From positions 13,520,032 to 13,584,031 of the forward strand of contig NC_086256.1 of the NCBI RefSeq assembly GCF_021018805.1: a DNA stretch of 64,000 nucleotides, in the 5' to 3' direction. Position numbers and translations under genes: made by a program. Under the pieces are notes generated by a model that was not told the origin of the DNA, searched no databases, and worked only from the letters and a program-made list of their open reading frames with translations. Positions 50,916 through 62,705 of this stretch are shown piece after piece. How positions within the stretch are numbered: the stretch's first letter is position 1; each line of letters starts with the position of its first letter. This stretch comes from Prinia subflava (lineage: Eukaryota > Chordata > Aves > Passeriformes > Cisticolidae).

Positions 50916-51025
50916 GTGGCACAAAGCTGTGGCACAAAGCTGTGGCACAAAGCTGTGGCACAAAGCTGTGGCACAAAGCTGTGGCACAAAGCTGTGGCAC
51001 AAAGCTGTGGCACAAAGCTGTGGCA
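50916..51025 (+). repeat. 13-bp minisatellite, 8.5 perfect copies
   Basis: The unit GTGGCACAAAGCT is repeated eight times without a mismatch (50916-51019), with a partial ninth copy to 51025. Since 13 is not a multiple of three, one pass through three units reads all three frames. Each frame therefore encodes the same 13-residue period (rotations of GTKLWHKAVAQSC), and the minus strand is open as well. This explains the overlapping frames of 68 to 161 codons here. The perfect identity suggests a recent expansion and a length-variable locus. Confidence 0.97.
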
Positions 51026-51390
51026 GTGTGCTGGCCCGAGACCCCTGGCACCAAAGCCCAGGCAGCAGATGTGACGCTGCTCACCTTGGGCAAAGGAGCA
51101 GACTGATGGGGGATAAGCAGCGCTTGACTGGCTGACTTGGGGGTAAACTGGAAATAAGCTGGAAATTCTTGAATTGCAACTGTTACATCTAGCAAGACAA
51201 AGTGTTTCTGCAGCTCTTCTTGACTATCTTGCCCATTAGACACATTCCAGGTAATTCCCAGAGCCCAAAAGGCTAGTGAAGCTGCAGGCCACCCAGTTTC
51301 TCACCCTGGAACAGCACACAGAGGTGCTTAGTGAGGACATGGGGAAAAATCAGGTGTGTCCTTCTAGTCCACACCTTTTCTTTTTTTCTT

Positions 51391-51480
51391 TAAAAAAAAA
51401 AAAACAAAAACAAAAAAAAAAAAAAACAAAAAAAAAAAAAAAAAAAAAACAAAAAAAAAAAAAAAAACCAAAAAAAAACC
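51391..51480 (+). repeat. A-rich tract with scattered C (about 90 bp)
   Basis: Runs of 5 to 21 A are separated by single or double C. A T-rich stretch precedes it (51377-51391). It could be a decayed poly-A tail of a retrocopied transcript or simple A-rich DNA. No matching gene body or target duplication was recognised. The lysine-rich 100-codon frame at 51276-51578 results from this tract. Assembly or sequencing error is likely within it. Confidence 0.85.
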
Positions 51481-53563
51481 TTAAAGAACAAAAATCTTTC
51501 ACTAGATGTTACCAGTTTGTTTCCTTTCCCAATTCTTGCTTATGCTACTTTCATCTCCACTGCCAGGGGCATTTTTAGGGGGCTGGGTTTTAGAAGGCTA
51601 GTTGCTTTTTTTACTGTTTGTAATTGAACAAAGCTTTGTCATTTGTCAAGGTCTGTCTTTTCCATTTCACTGATTTTCAGTATTTTCTTTCTACAGGTAT
51701 GGTACTGAATAGCAAACAAAAATTCTCCCTACTCTAAAATTGGTTATTTTCTTAAGAAAGGCTGCACTATTCCATAAATTATAATTGCTCCTGCAGTTGT
51801 GGAGCATCATGAGAAACCCCAACCATGTCTAAAGGCATCTGAGCCTTCCCACAGTGCAGCCACAGACAGAGAACGGCTCTGGGGAGAAGGGGTGAGAGGC
51901 CCAGATCTTACAGAAAAAGGGTGTCACCATGGCTGCACACACACAGCCCTTCCAGCTGGGAAGAGCCAGGTCCTGTCAGGTGGCCCTCGAAGCACCCAGA
52001 ACTTCTGCCCACTCTGCAAAGAGCTGAGCACACACAGCTCACACCACGCTGCCTGGAGAGATCTGTAAGCCTACACTGCTTCTGCCCCTCCTAAAAATCA
52101 CTTCCTCTTTAGTTCCTTTTTGTAATAATGTATTTTCATCCTCCTTTTACATTATTTTGTTTTAAATTCTGCACAGTTTATAAAACTCAATTCAAACTTT
52201 GGACTTTGGGCTTTTTCAGGCAAAGGGACACAAAAGAACTCCAAAGCTGCAGCAAGACCTTAGGGAGCTAGGGAGAAGCTGTGTTAGCAATAAGTTGGGT
52301 TTTTCTGCTCTGAATTCCTTAAATCAACCCTGACATTATTCTTCCCCATTCAATTTTATTATGCCACTTAGCTTTCTTGTCACATTAGCAGGAAATTCCT
52401 GTGCTTCATACCAGCACTACTAAGAAGGAAAGCTGCACTCCTCATTTGATCTGCTCCTGAGTGATTTCCCAAACAGAGACCAGAAACTCTGGGCCTTCTA
52501 CCTAACCAGACCTTTTGGGATATTTGTGGTATTACTATCAGACAGAGAAGCTTTAGTATTGCAACAATTTTTGGTAAAATTATAAAATGTTAAGATATAT
52601 TTTTAGCCATGTATTTTGCCAACTTTACCATATCTTTTAGTAGAAAGTCCAATGTTTTCTAAAGAATAGCCCTTCTTGACAGAAAAGTCAGTCTAAGTGT
52701 GCTCAGAACTCTTTTTTTCAGAAGAAGACATAAGATTTTGAATGAGAAATAAGACAAAAAATATCATAGAGGGGTTCTTCTATGCAGTCACTGGTCTAAT
52801 ACACTTAAACCTAAGAACTCATTCGGTTTAAGTGTCAGACATCCATGTGTCCCAAAATCCACAGCTCTGAAAACTGATGCAAACATCTGAACTGAAAACA
52901 GCACTGGCAACAGGGAACATCCCAAACTATAGTCATATTAAACCTCCCTAAGAAAGCAATCTTTGCATGGAGCTGCATTCCTAACTGTTTCTAAAATGGT
53001 GGAGAACTGTTTTCAAAAGATAAAGATATTCTGCCACAAGTCTAGTGAAAATGCCTTAATGCCACTGGCCAACAGACTGTGTAGTTAAAAGGATTTCCAG
53101 TCATTTAATCTTCTCATGAACACGGAAGAAAAACGTGGGAGCCTGGAGAAGCTACTATCTGTATGGATTAGCTTTAGGAAACAAACACTCAGCACTACAA
53201 AGGTATCTTACACGGTAATTCTGATAACAGAAGTGATTTACAAGAATGGACATTCATATAAAAACAAGAAAGGAAAGGAGAAAATAAAAGGGAAGGCAGC
53301 ACAGCCATTTTATTAATGGTAAGGTTGCTTGCTGGTGTATCTCCTTCCTTCCTCAGCCTTAACTTCACTTGGACTTCTGGAACAAAAACCAGAACAAACC
53401 AAGATACCAACACCTTCCTGACACAGCTCTGGACCCATTGATGCATTCTCCTAGTTTCACAGGTATTTAACATACACAGAAAAACCTGGCTGACTGCAAT
53501 CAGTCCCAGCTTCCAAATTTCAAAAGACTGGATCACCAGTAACTGCACTGACATCAAAGTCCA
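51481..53563. other. non-coding stretch, no gene seen
   Basis: Unique sequence. A GC-richer patch at 51790-52070 carries one 89-codon frame with no recognisable domain. Confidence 0.55.
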
Positions 53564-53658
53564 AGATATGGTTTAGTGGCAGACCCAGCAGTGTTAGATT
53601 TACAATTGGACTCAATGAGCTTAAAGATCTTGTCCACTGAAATGACTCTATAATTCTG
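53564..53658 (+). mobile_element. CR1 LINE 3'-end fragment
   Basis: ATATGGTTTAGTGGC, GTGTTAGATTTACAATTGGA, CTCAATGAGCTTAAAGATCT and a final CTCTATAATTCTG match the CR1 3' end in plus orientation ('atggtttagtgg ... gttaggttta.ggttggactcgatgatcttaaaggtctt ... attctatgattct'). Confidence 0.85.
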
Positions 53659-55498
53659 CCTCCCTGCAGCTCTCTGCCATAGTTTTCTGTTTTCCCATCA
53701 AACATTAACACAGCAAAATACCCCAAACTCCTGCTCTTTTCAATTAAATTTATCCTTTTCCTCAGACACAAAAAAAACTTCTAAATTCTTAAAATCATCT
53801 AAAATTATTAGCATCATTAAGAAGATGTTCTGCTGAACATCTGCTGAAGAAAAGAGTTAAAAAATATATATGCTTTCAGTTTTATTTATTATTTACCCTT
53901 CAAGTAGCAACAATGTGGACCCATGGCAGGCTAAGAATATAAGCAACACAAAGTTTTGTAGACAGAAATAGGATCATCCCACTGATGTAGTTCAGGAGAA
54001 GAAAGAAGAAACTCTGCTAGACTTGAAGCTTCAAGCTGCTATTAATGTTAGGAATAGCTGCTTTTATCTTAATTATCTTAATTAAGTGCATGATTCAATG
54101 TTGACTAGCACCTGTGCTTGAAACAGGTTTTTTAAAAATGTTTAATAGTTTTTTTATTATTATTTTTCTTCTGTACTTTTTTAAAGAGGTGGAAAAATGT
54201 TTATAGATGATTTGTTACCGTGGAGTTAGGCAGACAGAGATTTCTGAGATTTCATAGAATCCTTCCATATCGTTTTAAAATCCCATTTTTGGCTTTGACT
54301 GTTGAGGCTCATTTGGCCCATGAAATATAACACACAGAAAATATCCAAGTGTTACAGAAATACAGAAGTTTAGCTGATGACTTACTTTAGGAATTGCTTG
54401 AAGGAAATTATATGCCAGGCCCGAGTTTGGTGTAACATGCTACTGGAAACATCAGCTCTCTGACAGGATGTCTAAAATCTAGCAAAGGATTAGATTTTTC
54501 CCCTGTGAATTTCAATACAAAAACTACCATTGCTCTTGACTGCTGCAGTATTAAGTCTGCTTTGGCATGTCCACCAGTATATGAACAGATGACTGTTCTG
54601 CACTCCTACATTTTCCATGCACTTTCAATCAGAAAGGCTGAACTGCAAGAAGGAAACAGCTTGGGCATCATCTTTCTAGCAGTCCATAAACTACTAAGTA
54701 AAATAGGGGAAGAGTTAAGAAGGAAATAAAGCCCTCTGAGGAAGGATATGGAGGGGACTGAGCAATTCTCTGAAGACATATTTTTATTCAAGTATGCAGT
54801 TATTGATACAGTCTTGGAGCACAGAGAACAAAAAAAATCATTTGTGCTGTCTATGAACTAAAGTGATCCTTTGAAGGGATTTCTCTATGATATCCAGCAT
54901 AGAGGATAAATTGAAACAGATGCCAAAAAAAAATCCTTTTTTATTTTTTCACTCCACCTACAATGTGTAATTATGTTATTACTGAAACAAGTTTTTATTT
55001 GAAAAGTTTTTGTTATATCTCTAAAAACTGGATTTTATATAACAGATTTTTCTTTATGGTATTATCTTCCTTCTCCTTTCCTTTACTCATTTTTTTCTTC
55101 CTTGGATTATATTATTTTGTCTATGTTTTTACTTTGCATCTTCTTTCTTGCTTCATTGCTATTATTGTGTGAATAATATGATTTATTTTAACTAAAGCCC
55201 CAGCATCTGGAATTGACTGACCACAGGATAAGCTCAGTTTCCACATACTATAAATAAAACTGATTTCCAATAGTTTTGTACCCTTGTCTAATTCCTACCT
55301 GCAAAACCCTACAATAATCCCTAGTGCTTCTTTAAACCTGAAAATATGACTGGAGAAGAGACAGCATGGATGAGGTTGGTTTCAGTCTGCAAGTACTTAC
55401 TGGTCAGCTAGCTAATATCCAGAAAAATTCATCAGGCTTGATGATGTACTGCCAACTGTCTTCTCAAAAAAACCCCAAACTTTAAAATAGTAGTAGAA

Positions 55499-55511
55499 GG
55501 AGGAGGAGGAG
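55499..55511 (+). repeat. short (GGA)n run
   Basis: Four perfect GGA units. Confidence 0.85.
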
Positions 55512-55931
55512 TATTTCATAACTTCTTAGCTTTTGTGGTTACAGAGACACCTTGAAGAAAAGGCAAGCTGTAAGAATCATAACTAGAATTCTATAATATT
55601 ATGTGAAGAATAATTTTGGAACACAGGTTATAAATGTACCCATCATCTTGAAAGGCAAAAAAAAAAAATTAACCTGCAAAATAAACTACTGATTACTGTT
55701 GCTGCCATGAAGTTTAGTTTCTCTGTATGAAGAATACTTAATAAGCTCAGGAGTACACTTTGATTGTCATAAAAACAAAACAAAAGCCTGCATGAAGCTA
55801 AGATTCCCTTATGTTTTGGAAAGCACAGTGCAAGACAAGTTTTTCTTGTTCCACTGCATAGATTTTCAATGATGAATTAATTACACCTCACATAAATGAT
55901 AGTAGAATTCACAAGGGAAATCAAATAGTCC

Positions 55932-55949
55932 TTTTTTTTTTTTTTTTTT
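55932..55949 (+). repeat. poly-T run, 18 bases
   Basis: An uninterrupted T homopolymer, possibly the antisense of an old poly-A tail, but no element is recognised beside it. Confidence 0.85.
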
Positions 55950-58060
55950 AACTTTCCCCACTGATTATAGCACATTCCAATGCTATAGTAATTCTCATAG
56001 TCACTTGTAGCGTTTTCCAAGCCAGAACAGTCCTCAGTCCTATCTCAGTCTGAGCAGAAAAAGTAGGGGTTTGTTTGGGACTGAAAATTACTGCGAAAAA
56101 AAGGATTCAGACAATAATTCTGAACAAAGAACATAGGGAAAGCAATAATAGTAGTAATAATCTTCTTTCATTTTTAACACCTTTCACCTTGAAACTTTCT
56201 AAAGCTGTATGAAAATCCTGTATGCAGCAGGAGCTCTGCCAGCTGCTGAACAGGAGCAGCACCTGAGAAGGAACACAGCTAGCTGCACGAGATGGACTTG
56301 GTGTTTGCTTCCATTTCTACTTGTAACCTTCCTTTCACCCTCCATGACATGTACCCAATCCAAACACCTTCCACAAAGCACATTTCAAGGCTGGTATCCC
56401 ATTCTCTAAATTTGCTTTCCAGTGCTTTCCATACTCTTTGCAAGTATTTGACCATTCGAGACAGTTAAGAGAAAAAATGAGTCTCTTTTCTTTCCCTTGC
56501 ATACACACACATCACAGTGCTGAAACAACTTCCACAGTGTAGCCACAACTTCTTTCACCTGGAACCTCCTGTTGTTCTGCACAGAGGCCACTGGCAACAG
56601 CAGATTCCCCCCGTGGTTTGGAGAGTCTTTCTTGGTGGCCCGTGTATGCTCTGGGGTCTACACGTGTTTTTACTAGTAAGGTCTAGCGTGGCAGATTTTC
56701 AGGGCAGGATTGACCTCCCATCTGGGTATTTGAACCAGATGATTCCAGCTTGCCATCAGATGTGATGAAAATTAAACAAGTATAATAAAAAAACCAGATT
56801 AAACTAAATTAACACACAGCTAAAATTTATTTAGATGGAATATTAAACCAAATCAAGATATTTATCCATAGAAAAGACAGCCCTGTCATTCCTTTGTCAA
56901 AAAGAAAAAGGGTTCATTTATGGAATTAATTTCTTTGTAAAAGGTCTACAATAATACTGACATTTCTTTTGTGCAGGACTATTAATATTATATTTATATT
57001 CTTGTACTGCCTTCAAACCTCAGCCAAGAATCAGGTTCCCATTATGCCCTCTCAGAAAACAAAGAGACAATCCCTGCTAGGAATATGTATCAGGTAATTA
57101 GGTTTTTAGGGACTTTCTCTCTTTTTTTCAGGGTGCCTTTGTAGAAGCAGAGTCTGCCAAAGACACCAACCTGGATTTTCTTTAAAGCCACACAACTCTT
57201 TCTGAAATTCAATTTGCTTCACAACTAGAAATGCATCATTTGCACTTTTTCAAACTCCCATCCAAGGACACTTCTCCTTTCCTAGAACTTTAACCATGCA
57301 CAGCCCATGAAGTCAACGTGCAAGAAGCACTGCATTACCAGCCAAATGCAGATATGAAGGAAGAGTAACATATACGATCCTTCAACTCCTGTTCTGTCAT
57401 CCCTGCCACAAAATTTTGGACCTTTATCAACTTTCATCAGCAGAGTGTAGTGCAAGATATAAATTATACAGAATCACAAGCTAAACTAGCAAGGATCAAA
57501 AGATAAATCTTCCGTAATTTTTTTAGGGTCATGCCTGGATGGAGATTCATTACATAAAGGAATCCCAATCCAGAGAAATCTTTCTGCCTTGCAAAATGCT
57601 TTTAATGCTCTTCTCTCCCACAGCACTGTACAGGATCATTTTTCAGGTTATAAATTTGAAAGGGGAGAGCAGAGGGAAATTTCACAGTTCTTTCACTTGC
57701 CATAAACTTTTTGGGGGGTTTGTAGATCTTGTAGCAGAAACCACAATTTTCCCACTGGAATGTGACCTATCACTTCTTAAAGTAGAAGGGAGTATGGCAA
57801 TGAAAATGTCCCAATTTCCCTTTTTTTTCCAGCTGTGGCTGTTCACAGCTTTCCTCATAATTGTACACAAATTACATAGTCCCTTCCAAGTAAAGCTGTC
57901 CAAAAGACCACATTAACAGCTCATGCATCTTCTTCTCTTTCACCTGCTGCGCTCTTCTTTGGACCAATGTTCACCTCCTAAGGTGATGACACACAATGTG
58001 TCTTCCCTGGATTTTTTTTTGTTTGATCCAATCTCTGCTCCCTACAATGAGATTTCCTTT

Positions 58061-58084
58061 CCATTAATTAACCTGAATTAATGG
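58061..58084. repeat. perfect 9-bp inverted repeat with TAAT cores
   Basis: CCATTAATT (58061-58069) and its exact reverse complement AATTAATGG (58076-58084) are separated by six bases. Each arm holds ATTAAT, a homeodomain-type core. Inverted homeodomain sites of this kind can bind paired-class dimers. Occupancy is unknown. Confidence 0.75.
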
Positions 58085-60419
58085 CAAGCCATCAGACTGT
58101 AGTACTCAGGATCTATCACCAACAGTAATAGCAGAAATTCTGACTTCACACCCCTGCCTCCTACAAGATACAAGAAATCAAAAATTTAAATATGTTCTTT
58201 TGAAGTTATGCCCACATGCAGCATCTCAGCATGGATGAGGACCACGAGAACTGAAGTCTTTCTACAATCAGTTGCAGCAATTACCTTTTCATAGTAAAAT
58301 GTTACTTCATTTGACCTTGCTTCTAAGATACAGTAGAGTCCTGTCAATATGCCCTGTTCCTGTTGACTGCTGATTACTTTTTGATTCAGGAATTCGTGGC
58401 ACAACTGATTTCCACTGAGCTGTCTCCATCATCGGTTTATTAGATGAAGCAGTGGGCAGACAGCAGCTCCACTCATGTTCTCCTACCTTCAGTTTGGAGG
58501 TCTGTCCCCCAGCCTGTAACCAGGGCTATGCCAGCTGTGCCCCCTCCAGCCTGGAATTTCCCTGAGTTCCTTCTTCAGAGAAGATGGACTTGTGCTTCTG
58601 CGCTATGCACTGCTACTCCCCTGAGGTGGGACTTTGCCAGGGCATCATCTACTGCCAGCATGTCCACTATGTATTATCAGCAGCACAAAGGGAGGGAGCC
58701 TGTCCAATCTCATTATCCCAGACTGCTTCGTTTGCAATGATGAGACATTAAAGCTAAGGAACTCACCTGATTTACATGCAGTCGTAAAGACTAATTAGAC
58801 TTCCTCACAAGACACTTATGAATTGAAATCTGTAAGTTTGTAACTAAATATTGCTTTGGAAATAGGAGCATAGTCTGTAAAATAACGTATTCTAATACAG
58901 AAAAATCAATGATAGTCATCACACAATCATGCTTTCAGGAAACCAGCACTCCATCTCCTGCTGCATGTAATCAGCTGTTAGATATGTAGCAACTCTCTAC
59001 TTAAGACACAGCAGCCAATTCAATACTAATTAGACTTGAGAAAACAGCTCACAACAAAGAATTCATTTTTTGAGTTTCACATGTTTTGCAAATGTCACTG
59101 GTCTCTTAAATTTATAAATTTAGAACAGGAGCTTTCAAGATGAAAAAGAACACTTTGTGAACCTCTGCACACACAAATATTTATAACTGGGGAAAATGCA
59201 CAGAGAACAGAATGATACGACTAAAAACAATAGCTGTAGAACATTTTAGGGAAATTTTGTTGCATTTAATAGTACAAGTTTCAATAGCATTCTGATAAAC
59301 AAAAATTAAATGCCAAGGAAAGAAAATACCTGCAAAATAATGTTTCTCAATTGTTTACTGCTTATAAGGTCTTCCACAGTGTCTGAAATCCTGCCAGGGA
59401 ATGATATAGATCACCAGGAAGCCAGAGACAACTGCAGAGAAGCCCCTTATCTCTCAGCCACCTCCTGGTCACTCTCATTTGCTATTTGACAACATGTTCC
59501 CAAGCCATTCACACAACAGATTTTGTAACTGAATGGAACACAGCTGTTAAATCATGCTCAAACCATAAAAGTACTTTGAGGCAGGACTTGGAAAAGCATT
59601 TGAGCCGTATGTTGTATCCATCTCCCAGCAGATCTCCCCCAGCAGAGGGTGAGCACAGCTCTGGCCTCTCTGCCTCCTTTTCCAAAAGCTGCTCCTTTCC
59701 CTGTACTTGGACTTCGGAGTCTGAGATATGGGAAGGGAGATGAGTACACCTCCCAGAGAAGTATCCATTAAACTTGCAGAGGGGGAAAAAGGAGAGAAAG
59801 AGAGTACAATCCACAAGACTCCCACGGATTTCAAAGAAAAACTCAAATTCACCCCAGCCAATTGTGCCAGAGTACAAACACTGTAGAAACGCAAAGCCCT
59901 GAAATCACAGTCCCCCTTACTAAGGACTCGACTTGTTCTAAGATTTAAATTAAAATATCAATACTGAAAATTTTCTGTTTATATTTGAGAATACTCAGGA
60001 GCATTTTGAGATTTGAAAAAATTAGTTTCCAGACAACTTTAATTTTGAATTAAAATATCCTTCATCACTCAGCTAAGATTTCTCCTGCACTGTGGATAAA
60101 GTTTTTCAGAAAAGACAGCTACCATTTATAAAAAATAGACTCAAATATACGTATTCTTCTCAACTCCTCACATCCTAAAGCATTCTACAATTTATTTCCC
60201 CACTTTCATCTACTGAGATTCAGAGCAACCATGGTGTGATCATATGTTTTTTCAAGAATAGCTGATGAATACCTGAAAACTCTCCCACTGTGGGACATTC
60301 TGTTTTCTCAGAAATGAAAAAAGCATGCAGAATGACACATTTTCCATTTCTAAAAATAAACTGAAAGGCCAGAGAAATCAATGAAAAAAAAAAACTACAG
60401 CACAAAATGTAGAATACCA

Positions 60420-60660
60420 ATTACATTTTGACAATCTGACTAATGAGATAGTCAGCTAATTGCCTGATTCTGATAAACTTTTGAGCAAATAATCGGATGG
60501 GTAATGCTTGCCTCCTTTCTAACAGACATTTTTCATCGTGAAAAAGCACACAGACAACATGATTGAAGGCCTCCCTGCCTAAGTGAGCTGTTGGTTTATA
60601 CTGTTAACCACCTGAAGACTCAGCTAGCTAAGCAGATTATTGCTGGACAAAGAAACTGAA
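60420..60660. promoter_or_regulatory. possible conserved enhancer-like element
   Basis: Complex, non-repetitive AT-rich sequence with clusters of CTAATGAG, GCTAATTGCC, GATTCTGATAAAC and CAGATTA-type words, the composition typical of vertebrate developmental enhancers. The call rests only on composition. Confidence 0.2.
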
Positions 60661-60965
60661 AGAAAGGTTTGTCTAGGAACAGGTTGATCTTTTCTCTGTA
60701 TTGCCTTAAATGAGAAGGCAGTTTATTTTATGAAACCTTCTCTGCAAGGATTTCTTACATTTCCCTGCTCAACTTTCTGGAACTCTCCAGGGAATCAGGA
60801 AAGGGAAGGACCTCTCTGTAACTCCTATTTTTTTTTTTTTCCACAAGGATTTGCCTACATATCCAGTGGTTACTTCCCAGTCTGATAATCAGCAAATGCT
60901 ACTGGATGAATAGGTGGTTTATTCAACCAACACGTGCTGTTTCAGAAAGATAAGAAAAAGGGCAA

Positions 60966-61094
60966 GTTTCTGGGGTTTGTTTGGTTGTGGGGGGGGGGGC
61001 ATTTGATGGGTTGGTTTGGGTTTGTTTGTTTTGTTTTTTGTTTATTTTTGGTTGGGTTGATTTGGTTTGGTCTGGTTTGGTTTGGTTATTTTTG
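60966..61094 (+). repeat. G/T-rich low-complexity block with a G11 run
   Basis: Holds eleven consecutive G (60989-60999), then GGG at 61008-61010 and 61018-61020, and (TTTGG)n-like repeats to 61086. The G11 run can supply two G-tracts, so a G-quadruplex with loops of 8 and 7 bases is possible. It generates the glycine- and phenylalanine-rich 101-codon frame at 60934-61239, which is not a real protein. Confidence 0.85.
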
Positions 61095-62349
61095 CAGGTT
61101 CCTGTGCCCTACTCTGATCTATGAACTCGGGAATGTAGAAATCGTTCCACCAGTTGGGAGCTTTTTCAGAACACTGTGGATATCCACACTAATTTGTTGC
61201 CTTCGTTTCTCCAGGTATTGCAGTACTGTATTATTCTGATCTTAAAAAAAATATCTGTTATCATGTATCCTCCAAAAGATTAATATTAACTTTTCTGACT
61301 AGTTCCTCTGTCATAGGGATTGATCCATCCCTAATCCACAGGGAACTCCTTGTCCTGGGAATGCTTTATATGGGGGAACCAGGGGGCCAAGACAAAAGTG
61401 GATTGAAATCTCAGGGCAAGTAGAAGCGCTGAAAACCTCAACTGCAAGAGGTTTCTGCATGTTATTAACATTCAGTCTAACTCAGTTTGCAGAGATGACA
61501 TATAATACTGCTGTTCATCCCTCTGTCTGTATTCCATTGCCGTCTTTTGGAAGTTCTTTCTGCATGTTTGTACAGCCTACAGAACTCTAGTCTAAGACAG
61601 GGAGATCTAAGATTTTTACTAGTACATATCATATCGTGGCTTCTCAGATGTCTAAAGGATGCTCCAATTCTCTTTTATTCTCTCTGTCTGATATTTTACT
61701 GAGCTGGTAATAACAATTAAGAGCATATATTACAGATCTATATACTATTTTTATTGCAACAGTGATTCGAAACAACTGTGCATGAAAAGGTAAGGAAATT
61801 CTGGAGAAATCCTGCCCTGCACAGTAAACAAACAGCTGTTTATCATTGGTCTAATTACCAAGCTAATGAGATCTAATTTCTATATTCATAAAGTATGCAT
61901 GAGCAAGCATAAGCATATACAAAGCAGAGCACAGTGACAAATACAATAAATAAAATAGCAAGGTATTGGTAAATAAACATTAATGATCTTTAAACCTAAG
62001 AATCAGGTGATGCTTTATGGCAATGCTGCATGGGCAATACATAATTCTAGTAAGTCTCGGTGTTTCTATATTAAGAGCATAGAAAAAGTATAAATTATGT
62101 CATTTAGAAAGGAAAAACAGCAAATATACAAACATAAACTGGGGAATTACTGTGCTGGCAGCAGCACTGAAGAAAGGTTTGAGAGTAACAACACAGCAAT
62201 AAAATAAGTCAAATTAATAATATGCAGGTGCTGCAAGAAAAGGAACATTATCTCGGAGGTCACCCATAAGCACAAGCAGTAATTCTGTTTTCCTCTGACG
62301 ATGTCATGGCTGAAGTGCTTCATTAGGAAAGAGCTAGAGGAATTAGTGA
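61095..62349. other. non-coding stretch, no gene seen
   Basis: AT-rich unique sequence. The 61810-61990 part contains ATTGGTCTAATTACCAAGCT (61845-61864) and ATGCATGAGCAAGCATAAGC, which look like conserved regulatory sequence. This is a weak call. Confidence 0.5.
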
Positions 62350-62705
62350 GAATCTAAAGTAGAACAACAAAAATGCTGAGGGGTTTGGAAATTGCTAAGC
62401 TTTGCAGAAAAGTGGGGAAAAAGCTGAATTCTTCCATTTAGAGAACAAAAACCTGAAGACAGTAAATTCTTCAAATACATGAAATATTGCAAAGAGGAGT
62501 ATAAAGACCGATTTTCTCCATGGTTCCTTGAGGAATTATGAATAGTCAGTGACAGCAGTGGGGGCTTAATTTATTAGGAAGCAGTTGTCAATGGTCAAGC
62601 CCTGGACAATTAAGCACTGGAACAGCCTATGTATGAAAGCTCTGACATCCTTGCAGCTGGCAGCTTTTTAAGAAGCAGCATGACAACCATCTCCCAAGAG
62701 ATTCC
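62350..62705 (+). mobile_element. old CR1-clade LINE fragment, 3' part
   Basis: AGAACAACAAAAATGCTGAG (62361-62380), GGGGTTTGGAA, the stretch TTTTCTCCATGGTTCCTTGA, TTAAGCACTGGAACAGCCTA and CTTTTTAAGAAGCAGCATGA follow in the order of an old CR1/L3-type LINE 3' region ('agcaacaaaaatgat.aggggtctgga', 'aagcactggaacaggct', 'ttttaagaacaggctaga'). It is highly diverged, with plus orientation and no open frame. Confidence 0.7.

Larger units (their letters stand above)
53659..60965. other. non-coding stretch, no gene seen
   Basis: Mostly unique AT-rich DNA. A weak minus-strand CTCF-like word lies at 59455-59468. Frames of up to 125 codons (57539-57916) are overlapped by antisense frames and show no recognised family. 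Confidence 0.55.

Noticed and set aside
50916..51025. CRISPR-like repeat array
   Set aside because: The 13-bp units are directly adjacent with no spacers, and the host is a vertebrate. It is a minisatellite.
51276..51578. Lysine-rich 100-codon frame
   Set aside because: It is produced by translating the A-rich tract.
57539..57916. 125-codon plus-strand frame
   Set aside because: Overlapped by an antisense frame, with no recognised domain and no splice or promoter context.
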